Below, in pieces: positions 14,829 to 23,212 of a stretch of DNA of 64,000 nt. A model generated the notes under the pieces. That model searched no databases, was not told where the DNA came from, and saw only the letters and a list, made by a program, of their open reading frames with translations. The stretch comes from Alphaproteobacteria bacterium (GTDB taxonomy: Bacteria > Pseudomonadota > Alphaproteobacteria > Micropepsales > Micropepsaceae): the NCBI GenBank assembly GCA_028871795.1, contig JAGWMG010000002.1, positions 1 to 64,000 on the forward strand, given 5' to 3'. Both the position numbers and the translations under genes were made by a program. How positions within the stretch are numbered: the stretch's first letter is position 1; each line of letters starts with the position of its first letter.

Positions 14829-15950
14829 TTACGGCTCCGCGAACCGCTTCAGATGATAGTCCACGTTGCCGTAGAGCGTGTCGATCATCGTCAGGCGCTT
14901 GAAGTAGTGGCCGACGTTCAGCTCGTCGGTCATGCCCATGCCGCCGTGGATCTGGATCGCCTGCTGACCGACGAAGCGGCCGGCCTTGCCGATCTGTACT
15001 TTCGCCGCGGAGACCGCCTTGTGCCGCTCCGGCCCGGCGAGCTTCAGCGTCGCCATCAGCGTGGCGGACACCGACTGTTCCAGCGCGACGAACATGTCGG
15101 CCATGCGGTGCTGCAGCACCTGGAACTTGCCGATCGGCTGGCCGAACTGCTTGCGCGTCTTGGAATACCGCACCGTGGCGTCGAGCAGCACCCGCATGCA
15201 GCCCACCGCTTCCGCACAGTGCGCGGCGATGGCCTCGTCGCAAGCCTGCTCGATCAGGGCATGGCCGCCGTCCGCCGCGCCGATCAGCCGCTCGGCCGGC
15301 ACTTCGACGTTCTCCAAGGCGATTTCCGAGGCGCGCGAACCGTCGACGGTGGGATAATCGCGGGCCGCAACGCCTTTCGCCCGCTTGTCCACCAGAAAGA
15401 CGCCGATGCCGTTCTCCTCGCGCGGGCCGCCCGACGTGCGCGCGGTGACCAGCAGCGCGTCGGCCCAAGGTGCGCCGAGCACCACCGTCTTGTGGCCGTT
15501 CAGCACGGTGGAGGCGCCCTGTTTCCTTGCCGTGGTCCGCACGTCGGCGAGATTGTAGCGGCCCGCGGGTTCGGCCAGCGCGGCGGCGACGATCGTCTCG
15601 CCGGCGGCGATCTTCGAGAGCCATTGCCGCTTCTGCGCCTCGCTGCCGGCGCGCGCGATCAGGCCGCCGGCCAGGATCGCGGTGGAAACATAAGGCTCGA
15701 TCACCAGCGCCTTGCCGAACTCCTCCGCGATCACCATGGACTCGACCGGCCCGCCGCCCAGCCCGCCGCAAGCCTCCGGCAGCGGCGCCGCCATCAGGCC
15801 GAGGTCGGCGAATTGCCGCCAATGGCGGGGATCGCGGCCGTCGCCCGCGCGGACAAATTCGCGCCGCGCCTCGAAGCCGTATTCGTCCGCCAGGTACCTG
15901 GCGAGCGAATTGCGCAGAAGCGTCTGTTCTTCGGAGAAGGAGAAATCCAT
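14829..15950 (-). CDS. Acyl-CoA dehydrogenase family protein (second of a pair)
   Basis: 373 residues, FAD-dependent acyl-CoA dehydrogenase fold. The N-terminal helical domain is FSFSEEQTLLRNSLARYLAD. In the middle domain, AALAEPAGRYNLADV replaces the more typical glutamate/serine-rich FAD loop. The C-terminal domain contains KVQIGKAGRFVGQQAIQIHG then GMGMTDELNVGHYFKRL. Its start overlaps the stop of the preceding acyl-CoA dehydrogenase by one base (TGATG), so the two are translationally coupled. Such side-by-side pairs often form heteromeric (alpha/beta) dehydrogenases, as in steroid or branched side-chain catabolism; that is inference here. Confidence 0.85.
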   Translation of the reverse strand: MDFSFSEEQTLLRNSLARYLADEYGFEARREFVRAGDGRDPRHWRQFADLGLMAAPLPEACGGLGGGPVESMVIAEEFGKALVIEPYVSTAILAGGLIARAGSEAQKRQWLSKIAAGETIVAAALAEPAGRYNLADVRTTARKQGASTVLNGHKTVVLGAPWADALLVTARTSGGPREENGIGVFLVDKRAKGVAARDYPTVDGSRASEIALENVEVPAERLIGAADGGHALIEQACDEAIAAHCAEAVGCMRVLLDATVRYSKTRKQFGQPIGKFQVLQHRMADMFVALEQSVSATLMATLKLAGPERHKAVSAAKVQIGKAGRFVGQQAIQIHGGMGMTDELNVGHYFKRLTMIDTLYGNVDYHLKRFAEP

Positions 15951-17125
15951 CAGAGCCCCAAGATCGCCTTGGCGATGATGTTGCGCTGGATTTCGTTCGA
16001 GCCGCCGTAGATCGACGTCTTGCGCAGGTTGAAATAGCGCCCCGCCGCCCCCAGCGCGAACTCGGGACCGAAGCGCTCGTTGGCGCCGAGCGCGCGCTCG
16101 TCGGGGAAGGCGTAGTAGCCGACGGCCTCCTCGGCGAGTTCGCTGATGCGCTGCTGCAATTCGGTGCCGCGGATTTTCAGGATCGAGCTTTCCGGACCGG
16201 CCGTCCCGCCCTTGGCTTCGGCGGCCAGCGTGCGCAGCTCGGTGAACTCGAGCGCGGCCAGTTCGATTTCCGTCTCGGCCAGCTTGCGCCGGAAGTCGCC
16301 GTCGTCGAGCTCGGTGCGCGCGAATTCCTTGAGCCGCTCCAGCGCCCGCTTGGAGCGCGCCACCCCGGCGATGCCGGAGCGTTCGTTCACCAGCAGGAAC
16401 TTCGCGTAGGTCCAGCCCTTGTTCTCCTCGCCGACGCGGTTGGCGAGCGGCACGCGCACGTTGTCGAAGAAGACCTCGTTCACCTCCGGGGCGCCGTCGA
16501 GCACGACGATCGGCCTCACCGCGATGCCCGGCGACTTCATGTCGATCAAGAGGAAGCTGATGCCCTCCTGCGGCTTGACGTCGGGATCGGTGCGCACCAG
16601 GCAGAAAATCCAGTCCGCGTACTGGGCCAGCGTGGTCCAGGTCTTCTGGCCGTTGACGATGTAGCCGCCCCCGGAATCCTTATCCGGCGCGGCGCGCAGA
16701 CGCAGGCTGGCGAGATCGGAACCCGCGCCCGGCTCGGAATAGCCCTGGCACCACCAGTCCTCGCCCGACAGGATGCGCGGGAGAAATCTTTTCTTCTGCT
16801 CGTCGTTGCCGAAGGTGTAGATCACCGGCCCGACCATGGTGAGGCCGAAGATCACGAGCGGCGGCATGTCGGCGGCGGCGCATTCCTCGTTGAAGATGTA
16901 GCGCTTGGTCACGCTCCAGCCGGGACCGCCATATTGCTCGGGCCAGTGCGGAGCCACCCAGCCCTTACGGTAAAGCAGCTTGTGCCACGCCATGTAGTCG
17001 TCGCGCGAACGCATGACGGCTTCCGGCGCCCACAGCGCACTCGGCAGAAGCCGCTTGGATTCGGCAATGAAGGCGCGCACCTCGGCGCGAAACGCTTCTT
17101 CCTCCGGCGAAAAGGAAAGATCCAT
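15950..17125 (-). CDS. Acyl-CoA dehydrogenase family protein (first of a pair)
   Basis: 391 residues from ATG 17125 (MDLSFSPEEEAFRAEV). An in-frame upstream extension is rejected because the family begins here. Conserved FAD/substrate segments are QGYSEPGAGSDLASLR and YIVNGQKTWTTLAQYADWIF. The C-terminal IYGGSNEIQRNIIAKAILGL carries the usual GGSxEIQRN signature. The partner gene follows with a one-base overlap. The sequence type (WHKLLYRKGWVAPHWPEQYG, GPGWS) is that of ACADs acting on large or branched CoA thioesters. Specific substrate unknown. Confidence 0.88.
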   Translation of the reverse strand: MDLSFSPEEEAFRAEVRAFIAESKRLLPSALWAPEAVMRSRDDYMAWHKLLYRKGWVAPHWPEQYGGPGWSVTKRYIFNEECAAADMPPLVIFGLTMVGPVIYTFGNDEQKKRFLPRILSGEDWWCQGYSEPGAGSDLASLRLRAAPDKDSGGGYIVNGQKTWTTLAQYADWIFCLVRTDPDVKPQEGISFLLIDMKSPGIAVRPIVVLDGAPEVNEVFFDNVRVPLANRVGEENKGWTYAKFLLVNERSGIAGVARSKRALERLKEFARTELDDGDFRRKLAETEIELAALEFTELRTLAAEAKGGTAGPESSILKIRGTELQQRISELAEEAVGYYAFPDERALGANERFGPEFALGAAGRYFNLRKTSIYGGSNEIQRNIIAKAILGL

Positions 17126-17226
17126 GGCGTCACTCCGGCCGGGCGCCCGCCCGCAGGCGGAACAGAACACAGGCGCGGACGCCGGCCAAGCGGCGGCGCG
17201 GAAAATCTTGCCGCAGCGGAATCGGT

Positions 17227-17520
17227 TTACCCGCGCTCCTTGCGGATCGCTTCATGGTGGCGGATCACTTCCTTGATGATGAAGTTGAGGAACTTCTCGG
17301 CGAAATCGGGATCGAGCTTCGCCTCTTTCGCCAGTTGGCGCAGATGCGCGATCTGCTTGGCTTCGCGCTCGGGGTCGGCGGGCGGCAGGCCGTGTTCCGC
17401 TTTGTAACGGCCGACAACCTGCGTGCACTTGAAGCGCTCGGCCAAAAGGTGGACCAGCGCCGCGTCGATGTTGTCGATCGAGTCGCGCAGGCGCAGCAGT
17501 TCTGGATCGGTGGACGCCAT
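17227..17520 (-). CDS. Chorismate mutase (AroQ type)
   Basis: 97 residues, almost entirely helical. It has LLRLRDSIDNIDAALVHLLA, then ERFKCTQVVGRYKAEHGLPP and DPEREAKQIAHLRQL, ending with NFIIKEVIRHHEAIRKE. The arginine of the first helix (LRxxID), the ERF...V-x-x-Y/K-x segment and the later E/Q positions match monofunctional AroQ enzymes that convert chorismate to prephenate for phenylalanine and tyrosine synthesis. No other aromatic-pathway gene is adjacent, and it ends about 100 bases before the acyl-CoA dehydrogenase pair. Start at ATG 17520. Confidence 0.85.
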   Translation of the reverse strand: MASTDPELLRLRDSIDNIDAALVHLLAERFKCTQVVGRYKAEHGLPPADPEREAKQIAHLRQLAKEAKLDPDFAEKFLNFIIKEVIRHHEAIRKERG

Positions 17521-17584
17521 CGGCCGGCCTCTTGGAAACCCCAGTCATAGGCGATCGCGGCCGTTTCGCGCAATGCGGGGCGCG

Positions 17585-17683
17585 CTACTTCCCGTCGCCG
17601 GCGTCGAGTTCGAGCCACATCGCGTTCAGCACCGCCAGCGTGACGGCGAAGCCCAGTCCGAGAACCCAGGAAAAATACCACAT
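17585..17683 (-). CDS. cydX: Cytochrome bd oxidase small subunit CydX
   Basis: 32 residues (MWYFSWVLGLGFAVTLAVLN then AMWLELDAGDGK): one transmembrane helix beginning M-W-Y-F-x-W-x-L-G, the conserved CydX/YbgT pattern, and a short acidic tail. It follows cydB with a 12-base gap on the same strand. In known bd oxidases this subunit stabilises the haems in CydA. It is easily missed because of its size. Confidence 0.92.
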   Translation of the reverse strand: MWYFSWVLGLGFAVTLAVLNAMWLELDAGDGK

Positions 17684-17695
17684 GGCGCTTGTCCC

Positions 17696-18829
17696 TCAAT
17701 AATTGCTTTGGCTGTCGGAAGAGATCGACTCGGCCTTCACCGGGCCGCGAAGAATGCGGTAGGCCCAAGCGGTGTACGCCAGCACGATCGGCAGGAAGAC
17801 GACGGTGCATCCCAGCATGATCTCCAGCGTCAGCTTGCTGGAGGAGGCGTCCCACACCGTCAGGCTCATGTCGGGATCGCTCGAAGACGGCAGCAAGAAC
17901 GGGAACAGCGACAGCCCCGCCGTGGCGATCGTCCCCAGCGGCACCAGCGCCGAGCCGATCCACGCGATCAGCGGACTGCGCCTGCCGCACGCCAGCACGG
18001 CGATGGCCGCTCCAAGGTAGGCCACGGCCGGCGCCAGCCAGAAGCTGGGATGCAGCGCGTAATTTCCCCACCAGCCGCCGGTGACGCGCGTCACCGTCTT
18101 CAGCAGCGGGTTGGAAGGCCCGCCTTCGACAACTGCGCTGGTGATGCGAAAGCCGTCGAGCTGCAAGACCCACACGCCGGCGACGGTGAAGAGAAGCATG
18201 AAGACCACGGCGGCGTAAGGCACGACCGCGCGGGCGCGGGTGCCGGGCGCGCCGTCGGCCTTCAGGCTGAGCCAAGTGGCGCCGTGCAACGTCACCATCG
18301 CCACCGAGATCAGGCCGGCCAGCAAGGCAAACGGATTGAGCAGCGAGAACAGGGTGATGGTTTCGTGCATCCGCAAATCGCCGTCGAAGCCGAACGGCAC
18401 GCCGACGAACAGATTGCCGAAGGCGACGCCGAAGATCAGCGCCGGCACCAAGCCGCCGACGAACAAGGCCCAATCCCACATACTGCGCCAGGCCGGGCTG
18501 GTCAGCTTGCTGCGGAACTTGAAGCCCACCGGCCTCAGGATCAGCGCCGCCAGCACCAGGAACATCGCCAGATAGAAACCGGAGAACGCGGTGGCGTAGA
18601 GCGGCGGCCAGGCGGCGAAGATCGCCCCTCCGCCGAGGATCAGCCAGACCTGGTTGCCTTCCCACACCGGACCGACCGTGTTGATCACCATCCGGCGCTC
18701 GATGTCGCTGCGCCCCACGAAGGGCAGCAGGATCGCCGTGCCAAGATCAAAACCGTCCATGATCGCCAGCCCGATCAGCAGAATGCCGAGCAGCGCCCAC
18801 CACACCAGCCGCAGCGTTTCGTAATTCAT
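17696..18829 (-). CDS. cydB: Cytochrome bd oxidase subunit II
   Basis: 377 residues with about nine transmembrane helices. The start is the ATG at 18827-18829 (MNYETLRLVWWALLGILLIG), five bases after the cydA stop. Typical CydB elements include GFDLGTAILLPFVGRSDIER, NTVGPVWEGNQVWLILGGGA and the later YAxWAYRVLRG-like end (YTAWAYRILRGPVK). Together with CydA it forms the quinol-oxidising, oxygen-reducing bd complex in the inner membrane. It supports the three haems held by CydA and has no haem ligands of its own in most members. Confidence 0.95.
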   Translation of the reverse strand: MNYETLRLVWWALLGILLIGLAIMDGFDLGTAILLPFVGRSDIERRMVINTVGPVWEGNQVWLILGGGAIFAAWPPLYATAFSGFYLAMFLVLAALILRPVGFKFRSKLTSPAWRSMWDWALFVGGLVPALIFGVAFGNLFVGVPFGFDGDLRMHETITLFSLLNPFALLAGLISVAMVTLHGATWLSLKADGAPGTRARAVVPYAAVVFMLLFTVAGVWVLQLDGFRITSAVVEGGPSNPLLKTVTRVTGGWWGNYALHPSFWLAPAVAYLGAAIAVLACGRRSPLIAWIGSALVPLGTIATAGLSLFPFLLPSSSDPDMSLTVWDASSSKLTLEIMLGCTVVFLPIVLAYTAWAYRILRGPVKAESISSDSQSNY

Positions 18830-18834
18830 GGCCT

Positions 18835-20391
18835 TCACTCCGCCGGGACGCGGGCGGACGGCGTTGCCACGGGGTGGCCGAGCGTGCCGTCCGGACCGAG
18901 CCGGATGTATTTCACCATCAGGAAAACGTCGGCGACCAGCAGGCTGCTGTAGAAAATGACGAAGCCGAGCAGGCTGAACAGGACATTGGCGGCGGCGGTG
19001 GACGAGACACCGAGCGCGGTGGGCAGGACGCCTTCGATCACCCAGGGCTGGCGGCCGTATTCGGCGACGATCCAGCCCAGTTCGGCGGCGATCCACGGCA
19101 GCGGCAGGGTCCACAGCGCCACTCTCAGGAATAGGCGACTCCTGTCGAGCCGGCGCTTGGCGGACAGCCAGAAGGCGACGGCGAACAGCGCGATGAAATA
19201 GAAGCCCAGCCCCACCATGAAGCGGAACGACCAGAACAGCACCGGCACGTTGGGAATCGTCGAGGCCGCGGCGGCGGCGATCTCCCCCGGCGTGGCGTTC
19301 TGCACGTCGGGACGGAAGCGTTTCAACAGCAGCGCATAGCCCAGATCGTCGACATGGGCGTCGAGTTCCTGCCGCAGCGCTTGGTTGCCGCGGTCGGCCT
19401 TCACCTTCAGCAGCGTGTCGTAGGCGACGATGCCGCTCTTGATGCGCAGCTTGGCCAACTCGACCAGATCGTTGATGCCCGGCACCGGCTTATCCGCCGA
19501 GCGCGTGGCGATCAGGCCGAGCACCCAGGGCACCTTCACGGCGTATCTGGTGGTGTGGCTCATGAGGTCGGGAATTCCGACGACGGTGAAGGCGGCGGGC
19601 GCGGGCTCGGTGTTCCACATCGCTTCCACGGCGGCGATCTTCATCTTCTGGTTTAAACCGGCGGTGTAGCCGCTCTCGTCGCCCAGCACCACCACGCTGA
19701 GCGCGGAGGCCAGCCCGAAGCTCGCCGCCACCGTCATCGAGCGCTTGGCCAGCTCCACATGGCGGCGGCCGAGCAGATAATAGGCGCTGACCGCCAGCAC
19801 GAAGACGGAGCCCACGACATACCCGGCGCTGACCGTGTGGACGAATTTCGCCTGCGCCACCGGGTTGAACAGCACCGCCATGAAGTCCGCGACTTCCATG
19901 CGCATGGTGTCGGCGTTGAAGCGCGCGCCGGCGGGAAACTGCATCCAGCCGTTGGCGATGAGGATCCACAGCGCCGACAGGTTCGTGGCGATGGCGAGGC
20001 ACCAGGTGACGACCAGGTGGCTGATCCTCGACATCCTGTTCCAGGCGAAGAAGAACAGGCCGACGAACGTCGCCTCGAGGAAAAAGGCCATCAGCCCCTC
20101 GATGGCGAGCGGCGCGCCGAACACGTCGCCGACGTAATGGGAGTAGTAGGCCCAGTTGGTGCCGAACTGGAACTCCATGGTGATGCCGGTCGCCACCCCC
20201 ATCGCGAAATTGATGCCGAAGAGAGCGCCCCAGAATTTCGTCATGTCGCGCCAGATGGCGCGGCCCGTCATCACGAAGACGGTCTCCATGATACCGAGCA
20301 GAATCGACAGGCCCAGCGTCAGCGGCACGAACAGAAAGTGGTAGAGCGCGGTGACGGCGAATTGCAGCCGGGAAAGATCGACGATGTCCAT
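18835..20391 (-). CDS. cydA: Cytochrome bd oxidase subunit I
   Basis: 518 residues. It holds haems b558, b595 and d and oxidises quinol while reducing O2 to water. Conserved features are the N-terminal histidine in ALYHFLFVPLTLG, the GDESGYTAGLNQKMKIAAVE then AMWNTEPAPAAF segment (quinol-binding Q-loop), and GRQPWVIEGVLPTALGVS. The length and the extended second part of the Q-loop (KADRGNQALRQELDAHVDDL) match the long-Q-loop, E. coli-like class. It heads the cydA-cydB-cydX unit, with cydP just upstream. High oxygen affinity fits the FixL/FixJ genes nearby. Confidence 0.96.
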   Translation of the reverse strand: MDIVDLSRLQFAVTALYHFLFVPLTLGLSILLGIMETVFVMTGRAIWRDMTKFWGALFGINFAMGVATGITMEFQFGTNWAYYSHYVGDVFGAPLAIEGLMAFFLEATFVGLFFFAWNRMSRISHLVVTWCLAIATNLSALWILIANGWMQFPAGARFNADTMRMEVADFMAVLFNPVAQAKFVHTVSAGYVVGSVFVLAVSAYYLLGRRHVELAKRSMTVAASFGLASALSVVVLGDESGYTAGLNQKMKIAAVEAMWNTEPAPAAFTVVGIPDLMSHTTRYAVKVPWVLGLIATRSADKPVPGINDLVELAKLRIKSGIVAYDTLLKVKADRGNQALRQELDAHVDDLGYALLLKRFRPDVQNATPGEIAAAAASTIPNVPVLFWSFRFMVGLGFYFIALFAVAFWLSAKRRLDRSRLFLRVALWTLPLPWIAAELGWIVAEYGRQPWVIEGVLPTALGVSSTAAANVLFSLLGFVIFYSSLLVADVFLMVKYIRLGPDGTLGHPVATPSARVPAE

Positions 20392-20400
20392 GTTCGCTTC

Positions 20401-20565
20401 CTAGGGATGGGCGCGGCCGAGCAGATGGGCAGAGACCACCGCCGTGTCGGCGAGCGGGCGGTGCGCCGGACCGAAGAACAGAAGATAGAGACAGGCCAGC
20501 GCCAGCACTTTGGCGGCGAGCAGAAGCGCGATCTCGCGCCACAGAAGCGGCTTGCGAATGCTCAT
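20401..20565 (-). CDS. cydP: Putative cytochrome bd small subunit CydP
   Basis: 54 residues from ATG 20565 (MSIRKPLLWREIALLLAAKV). A polar start with LWREI precedes a single hydrophobic helix (IALLLAAKVLALACLYLLFF) and the short FGPAHRP motif. That pattern is what annotation systems call CydP, a small protein often encoded directly before cydA. It ends nine bases before cydA. The alternative, an unrelated small membrane protein, is less likely given its position. Confidence 0.65.
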   Translation of the reverse strand: MSIRKPLLWREIALLLAAKVLALACLYLLFFGPAHRPLADTAVVSAHLLGRAHP

Positions 20566-20759
20566 CTGCCGTTCTTCCCGGCTCGGCTTCCCGCCAGCCA
20601 ACTTACGGCGGCCGAGACGGCGGCAAAAGCGGTTAATGCGGGCTTTACCATCGCCGCCAGCCCCGCTTCCGGTTCCGCCATGAGCTTTTAACGGGTTCGG
20701 TTTCCGCCATGGCGCGTCGTCTGCCGTGTTTAACGGAAATTAATTTTCCAAATTCGAAA

Positions 20760-20773
20760 TTGAATTATTCCAA
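20760..20773. promoter_or_regulatory. Candidate FNR/FixK-type box
   Basis: TTGAATTATTCCAA compares with the FNR/FixK consensus TTGAT-N4-ATCAA: both outer triplets match (TTG...CAA) and the inner bases are partly conserved. It lies in the AT-rich middle of the cydP/fixL divergent region, where an oxygen-responsive activator would be expected. Single occurrence, so weak evidence. Confidence 0.3.
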
Positions 20774-20805
20774 CGAAAAACGAAACGGAAGGCCGGGAGG
20801 ACGAA

Positions 20806-20907
20806 ATGACGCTGGCGCACGCACGCGACGGAAGCCGGCGGCCGTTCGAGGTCGCGGCGATCCGGCGCGGCGCCAGCCGACGTTTCCCCCACGATAACAG
20901 GCTGTAG
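20806..20907 (+). CDS. Possible 33-residue small protein
   Basis: The frame from ATG 20806 reads MTLAHARDGSRRPFEVAAIR then RGASRRFPHDNRL and stop. A textbook ribosome site, GGGAGG, is six bases upstream of the ATG. The product is basic, with seven arginines, and has no membrane segment. I recognise no family. It lies between the AT-rich regulatory centre and fixL on the same strand, so it could be a leader ORF or small regulator. It may equally be chance. Confidence 0.35.
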   Translation: MTLAHARDGSRRPFEVAAIRRGASRRFPHDNRL

Positions 20908-20960
20908 CGCCGGGAATTTCTATCCCAGGTGTTGGTGGAACCATTCCATTCTGCTAGAAT

Positions 20961-20966
20961 TATAAT
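20961..20966 (+). promoter_or_regulatory. -10 element (TATAAT) before fixL
   Basis: A perfect TATAAT 21 bases before the fixL ATG. No good -35 lies at 16-18 bases; TTGGTG at 20932 is too far. Either an activator assists, or the transcript start is so close that the leader is very short. Confidence 0.35.
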
Positions 20967-20987
20967 GAGTTTCGATTGCAAGAGGAC

Positions 20988-22508
20988 ATGGCTGGACCAG
21001 CCGCCAAGTCGCCGCCAGACACCCCCAGCGACGATTCGCTCTTCCGGACTCTGATCGCCACGGCCGTGGACGGCATCATGGTGATCGACGAGCGCGGAAT
21101 CGTGCTGGTCTACAACAACGCCTGCGAACGTCTGTTCCAGTACCGCGCCAAGGAGGTCGTCGGGCAGAACGTCAAGATGCTGATGCCGGCGCCTTACCGC
21201 GACGAGCACGATTCTTATCTCGACCGCTATCGGCGGACCGGCGATGCCCGCATCATCGGCATCGGGCGGGAGGTCCGCGCCGCGCGCAAGGACGGCTCCG
21301 CGTTCCCGGTCTATCTGTCGGTAGGCGCCGGCACGCTGAACGGCGAGCGCATCTTCGTCGGCATCGTCCACGATCTGAGCCAGCTCAAGGCGGAATCGGC
21401 GGCCCGCGAAGAGCAGCGCGCCATCATGGCCTCCATCGTGGAATCGTCGAACGACGCGATCATCAGCAAGACGCTCGACGGCAAGATCACGAGCTGGAAT
21501 GCGGGGGCGCACAAGATGTTCGGTTTCACCGCCGAGGAAGCGTTGGGCAAGCCGATCGCGATGCTGTTTCCACCCGAGCGTTTCAGGGAAGAAATCGACA
21601 TCGTCGCGAAACTGGAAAAGGGCGAAAGCATCCAGCATTACGAGACAGTGCGCCGCCGCAAGGACGGCAGCGACTTCGAAGTCTCGCTGACCATCTCGCC
21701 GCTGTACGACGCCGCCGGGAGACTCGCCGGCGCCTCGAAGACCGCCCGCGACATCACCGAGCGCAAATCCGCCCAAGCCCGCCTGCAACAGCTCCAGGAC
21801 GAGTTGAACCACGTCGCGCGCCTGACCGAGATAAGCCAGTTCTCCACCGCGCTGGCGCACGAACTCAATCAGCCGCTCGCCGCCATTATGAATTACATGA
21901 ACGTCGCCAAGCGGCTGCTCGCCCCCGCCAAGGAAGGCGCACAGGCCAAGGTGCAGGATGCCCTCGCCAAGGCCGGCGAGCAGGCGCAGCGCGCCGGACA
22001 GATCATCCGCCGACTGCGCGACTTCGTCGAAAAGCGCGACAGCACCCGCACCGTCGAGGACATCAACGCCATCGCCGAGGACGCCATCGCCTTGGGACTG
22101 GTCGGCGCCAAGAGCTCGAACATCAAGGTGCGCACCCGCTTCGCGCCCGATTCGCCTGCGGTGCTGGTGGACAGGGTGCAAATCCAGCAAGTTATGGTCA
22201 ATCTGCTGCGCAACGCCACCGAAGCGATGACGAGCTCGCCCAAACGCGAGTTGACGATCACCACCGCCGGCCTCGACGGCAGCGGCGTGGAAGTCACCGT
22301 CGCCGATACCGGGCCGGGCATCCCCAAGGAGGTCATGGACCGCCTGTTCAAACCTTTCGTCACCACCAAGTCCGGCGGCATGGGCATCGGACTGGCCATC
22401 AGCCATTCCATCGTCGAAGCCCATGGCGGGCGCTTGCGCATGAAGCCGAACGACGGCGGCGGCACGGTCTTCCATTTCCAGCTGCCGGCGGCACCGCCAA
22501 CGGAGTAA
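20988..22508 (+). CDS. fixL: FixL-like oxygen-sensing histidine kinase (haem-PAS)
   Basis: 506 residues from ATG 20988 (AAGAGG five bases before it). PAS domain 1 (about 20-130) has NVKMLMPAPYRDEHDSYLDR then YRRTGDARIIGIGREV. His74 occupies the place of the proximal haem histidine of FixL, and the IIGIGR arginine of the oxygen-binding pocket is present. PAS domain 2 (about 140-255) follows, then a HisKA domain with H-box STALAHELNQPLAAIMNY and an ATPase domain with NLLRNATEAM, DTGPGIPKEV and GMGIGLAISHSIVEAHGG. There are no transmembrane segments, so it is cytosolic. Expected to phosphorylate FixJ when oxygen is low. It is divergent from cydP-cydABX. Confidence 0.88.
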   Translation: MAGPAAKSPPDTPSDDSLFRTLIATAVDGIMVIDERGIVLVYNNACERLFQYRAKEVVGQNVKMLMPAPYRDEHDSYLDRYRRTGDARIIGIGREVRAARKDGSAFPVYLSVGAGTLNGERIFVGIVHDLSQLKAESAAREEQRAIMASIVESSNDAIISKTLDGKITSWNAGAHKMFGFTAEEALGKPIAMLFPPERFREEIDIVAKLEKGESIQHYETVRRRKDGSDFEVSLTISPLYDAAGRLAGASKTARDITERKSAQARLQQLQDELNHVARLTEISQFSTALAHELNQPLAAIMNYMNVAKRLLAPAKEGAQAKVQDALAKAGEQAQRAGQIIRRLRDFVEKRDSTRTVEDINAIAEDAIALGLVGAKSSNIKVRTRFAPDSPAVLVDRVQIQQVMVNLLRNATEAMTSSPKRELTITTAGLDGSGVEVTVADTGPGIPKEVMDRLFKPFVTTKSGGMGIGLAISHSIVEAHGGRLRMKPNDGGGTVFHFQLPAAPPTE

Positions 22509-22514
22509 CGGGCA

Positions 22515-23123
22515 ATGGCACAAAGCGGACCAGTCTTCGTCGTCGACGACGATGCCGGCGCTCGGGATTCCCTGGCGATGCTGCTGGAATCCTCCGGCTA
22601 CGCCGCGCAATGCTACGAGTCCGCAGTGGCGTTCCTGGCGAGCCGGGCACCGGATGCGAGAGGCTGCCTGATCGCCGACGTCCAGATGCCCGACATGAAC
22701 GGCTTGCAGCTGCAGAACGAACTCGCGGCGCGCCGTTCTCCGCTCAGCGTCATCGTCGTGACGGGTCACGGCGATATTCCGGTGGCGGTACAGGCGATGA
22801 AGGCGGGCGCCGTCGATTTCCTGGAAAAGCCGTTTGAAGAAACCGTGCTGCTGGACAGCGTGCGGCGCGCGCTGGAGCGCGCCACTTCGGCCGGCCGCCA
22901 GGACGATGCCGCCAAGGACGCCCGCCGGCGCCTCACCCAGTTGACGGAGCGCGAACGGCAGGTGCTCGACCTGATCGTGACCGGCAAGGCGAACAAGGTC
23001 ATCGCCTACGAACTGTCGATCTCGCCGCGCACGGTGGAGATCCACCGCGCCCGCGTCATGGACAAGATGGGCGCCGCCAACCTCGCGGAACTGGTCCGCA
23101 AGGTGCTTTCCCTGACCGCCTAG
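22515..23123 (+). CDS. fixJ: FixJ-like response regulator (LuxR-type HTH)
   Basis: 202 residues. The receiver domain has the acidic pair in FVVDDDAGARDSLAML and the phosphoacceptor aspartate in GCLIADVQMPDMNGLQL. The switch threonine lies in VIVVTGHGDIPVAVQAMKAG and the lysine in DFLEKPFEE. The DNA-binding domain is LTERERQVLDLIVTGKANKV then IAYELSISPRTVEIHRARVM, the usual FixJ pattern. It starts six bases after the fixL stop, so the two form an operon. Likely targets are oxygen-regulated genes such as the bd oxidase or a fixK-type regulator not seen here. Confidence 0.93.
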   Translation: MAQSGPVFVVDDDAGARDSLAMLLESSGYAAQCYESAVAFLASRAPDARGCLIADVQMPDMNGLQLQNELAARRSPLSVIVVTGHGDIPVAVQAMKAGAVDFLEKPFEETVLLDSVRRALERATSAGRQDDAAKDARRRLTQLTERERQVLDLIVTGKANKVIAYELSISPRTVEIHRARVMDKMGAANLAELVRKVLSLTA

Positions 23124-23160
23124 GGGTTTTCCCTATCATCCTAGTGGTTATTACGTATTC
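23124..23160. promoter_or_regulatory. AT/GC-patterned site after fixJ, possible operator
   Basis: The segment contains GGGGTTTTCCCTAT and, 15 bases on, TTACGTATTCC. A similar TATTCCCTATG occurs in opposite orientation at 23628-23640. Both flank the lone receiver gene, which suggests a shared binding site, possibly for FixJ, though I cannot confirm this. Confidence 0.25.
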
Positions 23161-23212
23161 CGCTTCGGCCCGGCCGTGGCTAGCCTGAATGCCGTCTTAA
23201 ATTACGCGAAAC

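Larger units (their letters stand above)
20566..20987. other. Divergent regulatory region between cydP-cydABX and fixLJ
   Basis: About 420 bases separating the two divergent units. The cyd-proximal part is GC-rich. The centre (20738-20775) is strikingly AT-rich and contains GGAAA-TTAAT-TTTCC and a candidate FNR/FixK-like box. A 33-codon ORF with a good ribosome site and a TATAAT before fixL are listed separately. Confidence 0.6.

Noticed and set aside
15470-17407. 645-codon plus-strand frame opposite the acyl-CoA dehydrogenases
   Set aside because: Antisense shadow: Arg/Pro-rich composition, no domain, and the minus strand carries two clear enzymes.
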